From a bacterium (GTDB taxonomy: Bacteria > Zhuqueibacterota > Zhuqueibacteria > Residuimicrobiales > Krinioviventaceae): a stretch of DNA of 64,000 nucleotides. Location of the stretch: contig JAKQIY010000062.1 in the NCBI GenBank assembly GCA_029561455.1, positions 62,001 through 126,000 on the forward strand, in the 5' to 3' direction. The position numbers and the translations under genes were made by a program. The notes under the pieces are model-generated. The model was given only the letters and a program-made list of their open reading frames with translations. It was not told where the DNA came from and ran no database searches. Shown here one piece after another: positions 63,090 through 64,000 of the stretch (position 1 is its first letter; every line of letters starts with the position of its first letter).

Positions 63090-63296
63090 TCATTCTTCAG
63101 TGAGATAAAAAATTTCTTCCACTCTTTTCCCAAAAAACTGCGCCAGTTTTAAAGCCAGCAGGGTAGAGGGAACGAATTTGCCCTTTTCAATCGAGTGGAT
63201 AGTCAGCCTGGTAACGCCGACAGCGTTTGCCAGGTCTTGCTGCGATATTTCGTTGTGATCGAAACGGCAGCGGCGGAGTGTGTTAGCCAGTTTCAA
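63090..63296 (-). CDS. XRE-family helix-turn-helix regulator
   Basis: 68 residues from a TTG start at 63296. AAGGAGG lies six bases before that TTG, which decides the start; an ATG at 63314 lies upstream and would read through the ribosome site as codons (AAG-GAG-G part of Gln-Arg-Arg). The product is a single XRE-type HTH: ISQQDLANAVGVTRLTIHSIEKGKFVPSTLLALKLAQFFGKRVEEIF, the short YozG-like class that represses its own operon. Inverted repeats lie on its promoter side. Confidence 0.85.
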   Translation of the reverse strand: MKLANTLRRCRFDHNEISQQDLANAVGVTRLTIHSIEKGKFVPSTLLALKLAQFFGKRVEEIFYLTEE

Positions 63297-63306
63297 GAGG
63301 CGCCTC

Positions 63307-63327
63307 CTTTGCATGATGTATGCAAAG
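63307..63327 (-). promoter_or_regulatory. Inverted repeat overlapping the ribosome site of the XRE gene
   Basis: CTTTGCAT-GATGT-ATGCAAAG is a perfect 8-bp repeat around five bases, and overlaps the AAGGAGG on the minus strand. It is a good candidate operator for self-repression, or an RNA hairpin hiding the ribosome site. Role is inferred. Confidence 0.6.
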
Positions 63328-63341
63328 CTGTGTTGTTTATT

Positions 63342-63389
63342 CTATACTGAATGTATATTAAACTATACATAATATATAATATAGTATAC
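63342..63389. promoter_or_regulatory. AT-rich promoter/operator region of the XRE operon
   Basis: A run of CTATAC, GTATATTA, CTATACATAATATA and ATAGTATAC words makes overlapping partial dyads. It lies 46-93 bases upstream of the TTG start and probably contains the promoter. No single consensus could be fixed. Confidence 0.45.
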
Positions 63390-63533
63390 AAAAAGTCAAG
63401 GATTTTTTTTGTAACTGGTATAGATTTAATTGGTGAAAAAAACGTCCCCTTGATATTTACCGGTAAATTGTTATTAGCTGCCCGGTGTTTGCATTGATCG
63501 AAATAAGAAAATGACTATCCTGAAAGCAAATTA

Positions 63534-64000
63534 TCAAACAGTCTTTACAATCCTGCCCGTCCAGCTATTATGGACTTTTTCAGCGATTATCAAGCCCTCG
63601 CCGCCACTACCGAGTGTGGCGAGTAATTCTCCCCGGTTATTCCAGACCGCGCTTTGCCCGCCCGAGGCCCGGTTATCCCAGGTTGGGCCGCCGTAATTAG
63701 ACATCAATACTGCCATGTGGTATTTTTTCGCATAGTCGCTGAGCAGGGTGTGGGCTTGACCAATGCCGGCGGGTGAATAAAAGATCATGGGCAGATAGAT
63801 GGTACTGTTACGCTTGGCGGCATCGCGCGCATGGCGGGGATTGGTAATATCGGCGCAAATAGCCAGGGTAATTGTTTCATCCTCCAGTTGCAGCATAGGA
63901 TTGTAAGCAAAGCTGGAAGCATAACAAATTTCCTCGCCGGTGTGCAGGTATTGTTTGGTATAAATACCCATGGACATGTCCGGCATGAATATAAAAGCGC
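63534..64000 (-). CDS. Carbon-nitrogen hydrolase (nitrilase superfamily), 5' end beyond the window
   Basis: The frame is open to base 64000, so only the C-terminal part of the protein is here, about 155 residues. The catalytic Cys is in LAICADITNPRHAR, followed by LPMIFYSP and the SNYGGPTWDNRASGGQSAVWNNRGELL stretch, typical of the third conserved block of nitrilases and amidases. The catalytic Glu and Lys of the triad lie upstream, partly outside (the segment holding Lys is not seen). Such enzymes cleave amides or nitriles; substrate unknown. The C-terminus overlaps nothing. Confidence 0.9.
   Translation of the reverse strand, partial: AFIFMPDMSMGIYTKQYLHTGEEICYASSFAYNPMLQLEDETITLAICADITNPRHARDAAKRNSTIYLPMIFYSPAGIGQAHTLLSDYAKKYHMAVLMSNYGGPTWDNRASGGQSAVWNNRGELLATLGSGGEGLIIAEKVHNSWTGRIVKTV

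Overview
The window looks like a chromosomal segment of an uncultured-type Gram-negative bacterium of the FCB group, plausibly Calditrichota, KSB1 or Ignavibacteriota-like. The pointers are six secreted proteins ending in a FlgD-like sorting tail that opens with NYPNPFN (or YPNPFN), a TonB-dependent receptor with a carboxypeptidase-regulatory N-terminus, many lipoproteins, and a small bacterial-microcompartment operon. Placement is inference; no rRNA or other marker is present. No tRNA, rRNA or CRISPR array was seen.

Layout. 0-1.2 kb: 3' part of a Sun-family RNA cytosine methyltransferase. 1.2-1.8 kb: block of intergenic hairpin repeats. 1.8-4.7 kb: nitroreductase and a large sorting-tail protein on the minus strand. 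5.1-17.1 kb: a plus-strand array of five full-length and one internally deleted paralogous beta-propeller (PD40/TolB-like) lipoproteins, ending 16 bases before a TonB-dependent receptor. 17.1-18.3 kb: dense hairpin repeats plus a 187-bp MITE-like element. 18.3-42.6 kb: almost all minus strand, a polysaccharide-degradation region: GH5 endoglucanase, GH8 exo-oligoxylanase-like enzyme, DUF1349 lipoprotein, DUF4874/DUF4832 protein, GH43/GH32-like propeller lipoprotein, sulfatase, SGNH-TPR protein, double CBM9-like sorting-tail protein and a GH50-like clan GH-A enzyme. Interleaved are an AT-rich two-gene cassette between 173-bp direct repeats, several small membrane or lipoproteins, and a fluoride-resistance operon (fluoride riboswitch, crcB, DUF190). 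43-47.5 kb: NIPSNAP protein, MFS transporter, membrane protein, beta-helix protein. 47.8-51.7 kb: radC followed closely by a five-gene microcompartment operon (three pentamer shell proteins, a CoA-acylating aldehyde dehydrogenase, a class II aldolase), closed by a clear terminator and lacking any hexameric shell gene. 51.9-56.4 kb: CHAD protein, lipoprotein, M14 carboxypeptidase and cohesin-like sorting-tail proteins. 57.4-61.5 kb: a giant beta-helix/TPR protein with an abrupt base-composition change. 61.7-64 kb: an XRE regulator-membrane protein group and the 3' part of a nitrilase-family gene.

How they may fit together: secreted hydrolases and the sulfatase would release plant or algal sugars; the aldolase and aldehyde dehydrogenase in the microcompartment would process sugar-phosphate-derived lactaldehyde, as in fucose/rhamnose-using microcompartments. 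That link is inference.

The most unusual signals are: (a) interspersed intergenic hairpins whose loops and order are conserved between distant copies while both stem arms change together; (b) the lipoprotein array with an in-frame recombination remnant; (c) the microcompartment operon without hexamers; (d) the MITE-like element and the direct-repeat-bounded cassette; (e) the chimeric beta-helix gene.
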